Source of the DNA: Struthio camelus
Lineage: Eukaryota; Chordata; Aves; Struthioniformes; Struthionidae
DNA: 64,000 nt
Reading direction: 5' to 3'
Assembly: GCF_040807025.1 (NCBI RefSeq)
Contig: NC_090942.1
Span: 177,448,247 to 177,512,246 of the forward strand
The notes under the pieces were generated by a model. That model did not search any database, was not told the origin of the DNA, and was given only the letters and a program-made list of their open reading frames with translations. This document shows positions 61,465-64,000 of this stretch, piece by piece; the first letter of the stretch is position 1, and every line of letters starts with the position of its first letter. The position numbers were made by a program, and so were the translations under genes.

Positions 61465-61476
61465 ATGCGCACCTAG
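61465..61476 (+). other. Minimal upstream ORF before TBC1D4
   Basis: ATG CGC ACC TAG lies 84 nt before the TBC1D4 start codon. Whether it is transcribed depends on the start site, which cannot be fixed from sequence. If it is in the 5' UTR it could lower translation of the main frame. Confidence 0.45.
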
Positions 61477-61559
61477 GGCGGCGGCGGCGGCTGGGCAGCG
61501 CGGCCCCGCCGCGCACAGCGCTGCGCGGGCAGCGGCGCTGCGGCACCGGCCGCGCCGCC

Positions 61560-62060
61560 ATGGAGCCGCAGGCTCGGGACGAGCCGCTCTCGCACCCCTT
61601 GGAGCCGGAGCCGGAGCCGGCGCCGCCGGCGGAGAAGCGCTTCAGGCTGTGGTACGTGGGCTCGTCGTGCCTGGACCGGCGCACCACGCTGCCCATGCTG
61701 CCCTGGCTGATGGCCGAGATCCGCCGGCGCAGCCAGCGGCAGGAGCCCGGCGGCGCCTTGGCCAGCGCCGTGGCGGCCCGCGAAGTGCTGCTGCTCCTGG
61801 GCTCGCCCACGCTGCGCTGCGTCCCCGCCGGCCCCGCCAGCCCCGGCCGCTCCGCCGGCGCCTCCTCCGCCAGCGGCACCGGCCGCCCCGCCAGCCCCGC
61901 GCCCGCCGTCTTCATCTTCGAGCACAAGGCGCAGCACATCGCCCGCTTCATCCACAACAGCCACGACCTCACCTACTTCGCCTACCTGATCAAGGCGCAG
62001 CCCGACAACCCCGAGTCCCAGATGGCCTGCCACGTCTTCCGCGCCACCGACCCCAACCAG
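61560..62060 (+). CDS. TBC1D4: TBC1D4 (AS160) exon 1, coding part
   Basis: TBC1D4 is a Rab GTPase-activating protein. Akt phosphorylation downstream of insulin inhibits it, which lets GLUT4 vesicles reach the plasma membrane. This exon gives the first 167 of roughly 1300 residues. It includes [35 protein letters not shown], an Ala/Pro/Ser/Gly-rich low-complexity insert at about residues 88-118, then [20 protein letters not shown] and [20 protein letters not shown]. These are the start of the first PTB domain. The remaining exons (second PTB, Akt sites, TBC domain) lie beyond the window. ATG context is GCCGCCATGG. The exon ends at CAG followed by GCAAGC, a GC donor; the frame stays open to a stop at 62673-62675 if unspliced. 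Confidence 0.94.
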
Positions 62061-64000
62061 GCAAGCGGCCTCCCCTCGCCCCCGGCCGGAGGGCAGCGCC
62101 CCAGAAGCTGCCCCCTCTGGCAGCTTGCGCAAGGGGCTCGGTTGCGCGGGAGCGGTGGGCGCCCCCCCCCGCCCCGTCCTGGGTGGCTGTGGGGTGTTAC
62201 GTGGCCACCTCGTCCCCAGTGGTTTTGGGGTGCCCGGGAGGCCGTGGGATGCTCGGCAGCCCCCTGTCGCGGCTGGCTGTGGGGTGCCCGCGTGGGCCGT
62301 GGTGGGGTGCTGTGCATCCCCTGTCCCGGGAGGCCATGGGGTGCCCCAGCGGCTGTGGGGTGCTCTGTGCACACCCTTCCTCCTGGCTGGACATGGGATG
62401 CTGTGCAGACCCCTGTCGCCAGTGGCTGTGGGGCGCCTGCGTGGCTGTGGGTCTCTGTGCAACCCCCCCCCCCCCATCACCATCCTAGGTGGCCGCCCAG
62501 GGTGCAGGGCGCACGTGCCCACCAGGCCAGGCGTCGCAGCCCCTGCGTGTGCTGGGAGCCAGAGCCCCTTCCTTTGCCTCTCCTCTGGACCGCTTCCCAT
62601 CCTGTGGCGGCCCTGTGGAAAGCACGCGATTTGCTTTGTGAGCAACACACAAAATTTGTGTTCAACAGCCCTTAACTGTGATAACGACTCTTGGGTAGGA
62701 ACTGAGTAGCCAGGATAATGCCTTCAGCCAATGCTCTGCAAACCGCTGGTGGTGCAGAAACCATTACTTGCAGCCGATGGGCCTGTTTTGCTCACAGGTC
62801 ATGCTAAGGACACCTGGCTGTGCTCAGGCACACTCAGTAACGTTACAGCCAACCATAGGTTTGGGTGGAGACATTGTTGATTGAGTGCCAAATGGAAAAA
62901 AAGCCTTAGCAGTAAGGCAGTATTTTTCTGGTTCTCCCACAGGCTTTGGCTCGTGCATCAAATGTATAGCAGACTTCTTTCTCCTCCCTCTGTAGGCAGT
63001 GGGAGAGATGGAGGTTTGACAAGTAGATTTGATGATTGATTTAGTGTGTTGACAGCAAGAAAAAGGGCTTTCAAAAGGATTACTTCAGTGGAGTAAGTTG
63101 AGACACCTTCCCTTGTGTTTTCATGGACGCGCAAAGAGGAAGAATACATGTAACGATAAACACTGGAATTCATGGGAACCGCTTAGCTGATTTACTAAAT
63201 TCACTGAATGGTGGGGTTGGGTTTGGTTTGGTTTGGTTTTGTTTTCTGTGAAGGGGCTAGGAAGTATTAACGAAAGACAGAAAAGTCTTTAGTACGTTAA
63301 CTTGTATTTGAGCAAATATGCTGCCAGAGATTATAACTCTGGAGGGGTTTAGCTTATATACGTAGCTGTGGCTTTGAGCCATCATTAAAAATAGCATGAG
63401 AGGTACCCCAAATGGACGTAACTACATTTAACTCATTGGCAAGTGCTGCCACTGTTGTGCTCTGCCAAGAAAAGGGAATTAAGGGCCGGGAGACAACGTG
63501 CAGAAAGAGCGTGAAATGAAGGGGATCATGTCTGTCAAGGGAGGAGCCAAAATGTCCCTGTATGAGTCTGACCATATGCCCTGAAGGGAACTGTTGGCAG
63601 TAAATGTTAAATCAAATGTATTTCTGGTCTGGTACCATCACTTGAAAGACAATTTCATGCTGATGTCTTAGTCTGTATACTATTTTTCATATTCACATTT
63701 ATGTTTGGGATGCTGTTTCTGATTAAACCTTTTTTGCGTATGTCTTCCCCTCTTTCCCCGTGGAGGAAAATGTCATTATATACATGGAGTTAAATCAGAT
63801 GGATGTTATAGATAAAGGTTTATTGAAGGAAGTTATTAGTATGAGCAAATTCTCTGCTATAAACGCCTCACCTGTTCTGACAATGCAGTCTAAATTTTAC
63901 CTGGAAAGATTTTTTTTTTTTTAACCGTATGATCATTAATAGAGAATAGAAGGGCTTAGCATGAAGGTCACTTAGCACAGGATCGTCAGCTAGAGAACCG
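62061..64000 (+). other. TBC1D4: TBC1D4 intron 1 (5' part)
   Basis: This segment begins GCAAGC. The first 600 bp are very GC-rich and hold a minisatellite (62183-62475); after about 62650 the DNA becomes ordinary AT-rich intron. A (TTTGG)n-like tract lies at about 63216-63245. No exon matching the next part of TBC1D4 was seen, consistent with a long first intron. Confidence 0.8.
62183..62475. repeat. GC-rich minisatellite, about 56-bp composite unit
   Basis: About ten copies of a core like GGCTGTGGGGTGC follow one another. They alternate in a long (about 35-38 bp) and short (about 19-21 bp) subunit, so the composite period is 54-57 bp (clearest at 62183-62400). The copies are degenerate. The array ends in a run of 13 C at 62463-62475. 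Confidence 0.8.

Larger units (their letters stand above)
61200..62180 (+). promoter_or_regulatory. TBC1D4: CpG island and promoter region of TBC1D4
   Basis: A sharp switch from AT-rich DNA to very dense CpG starts near 61200 and runs through exon 1. It holds repeated GGCGG runs and no TATA box at a convincing distance. This fits a CpG-island promoter with dispersed starts, probably between 61200 and 61550. Confidence 0.75.

Noticed and set aside
61181-62648. Minus-strand frames of 263 and 391 codons, plus-strand frame of 279
   Set aside because: They are opposite-strand and other-frame shadows of TBC1D4 exon 1 and of the minisatellite; the repeat gives repetitive Gly/Trp/Pro-rich translations.

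Overview
This is vertebrate nuclear DNA, most likely from a bird. The evidence is spliced genes with GT-AG introns, CpG-island promoters in otherwise AT-rich DNA, and several decayed CR1-type LINE fragments, the dominant repeat family of birds and other reptiles. No bacterial operon, phage, plasmid or CRISPR array is visible. Because the coding sequence is split into short exons, the genes were found by translating exon by exon and checking splice sites and reading phase, not from long open reading frames.

Three genes are recognised, in the order known from human chromosome 13 (TBC1D4 - COMMD6 - UCHL3). (1) UCHL3 lies on the minus strand from its start codon at 40123. Exons 1-6 (158 codons, including a 12-nt micro-exon) end at 20404. 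The last exons, carrying the catalytic His and Asp, were not found in positions 1-20403 and probably lie beyond the left edge. (2) COMMD6 lies on the plus strand at 45034-50233. It has seven exons and a 207-residue product, the full-length form with both the N-terminal helical domain and the C-terminal COMM domain. (3) TBC1D4 (AS160) lies on the plus strand. Only exon 1 (61560-62060, 167 codons) is inside, followed by the start of a first intron that opens with GC instead of GT.

Layout: 1-20403 is UCHL3 intron 6, with CR1 scraps at 13-159 and about 8985-9245. 20404-40123 holds UCHL3 exons 6 to 1, with a roughly 2.1-kb degraded CR1 at about 30705-32850 inside intron 2. 40124-45033 is the divergent UCHL3/COMMD6 intergenic region, with a CpG island at each end. 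45034-50233 is COMMD6. 50234-61559 is the COMMD6 3' flank and the TBC1D4 upstream region. 61560-64000 is TBC1D4 exon 1 plus the start of intron 1, which contains a GC-rich minisatellite of about 56-bp units.

The three genes act in different processes: ubiquitin/NEDD8 C-terminal hydrolysis (UCHL3), the Commander/CCC endosomal recycling complex (COMMD6) and insulin-regulated Rab-GAP control of GLUT4 traffic (TBC1D4). Nothing here suggests that they work as a unit; the linkage is ordinary conserved synteny. I saw no clear undescribed system. The points most worth a second look are the GC splice donor with an open read-through frame in TBC1D4, the minisatellite just after it, the full-length COMMD6, the UCHL3 micro-exon, and an unexplained hairpin at 33879-33937.
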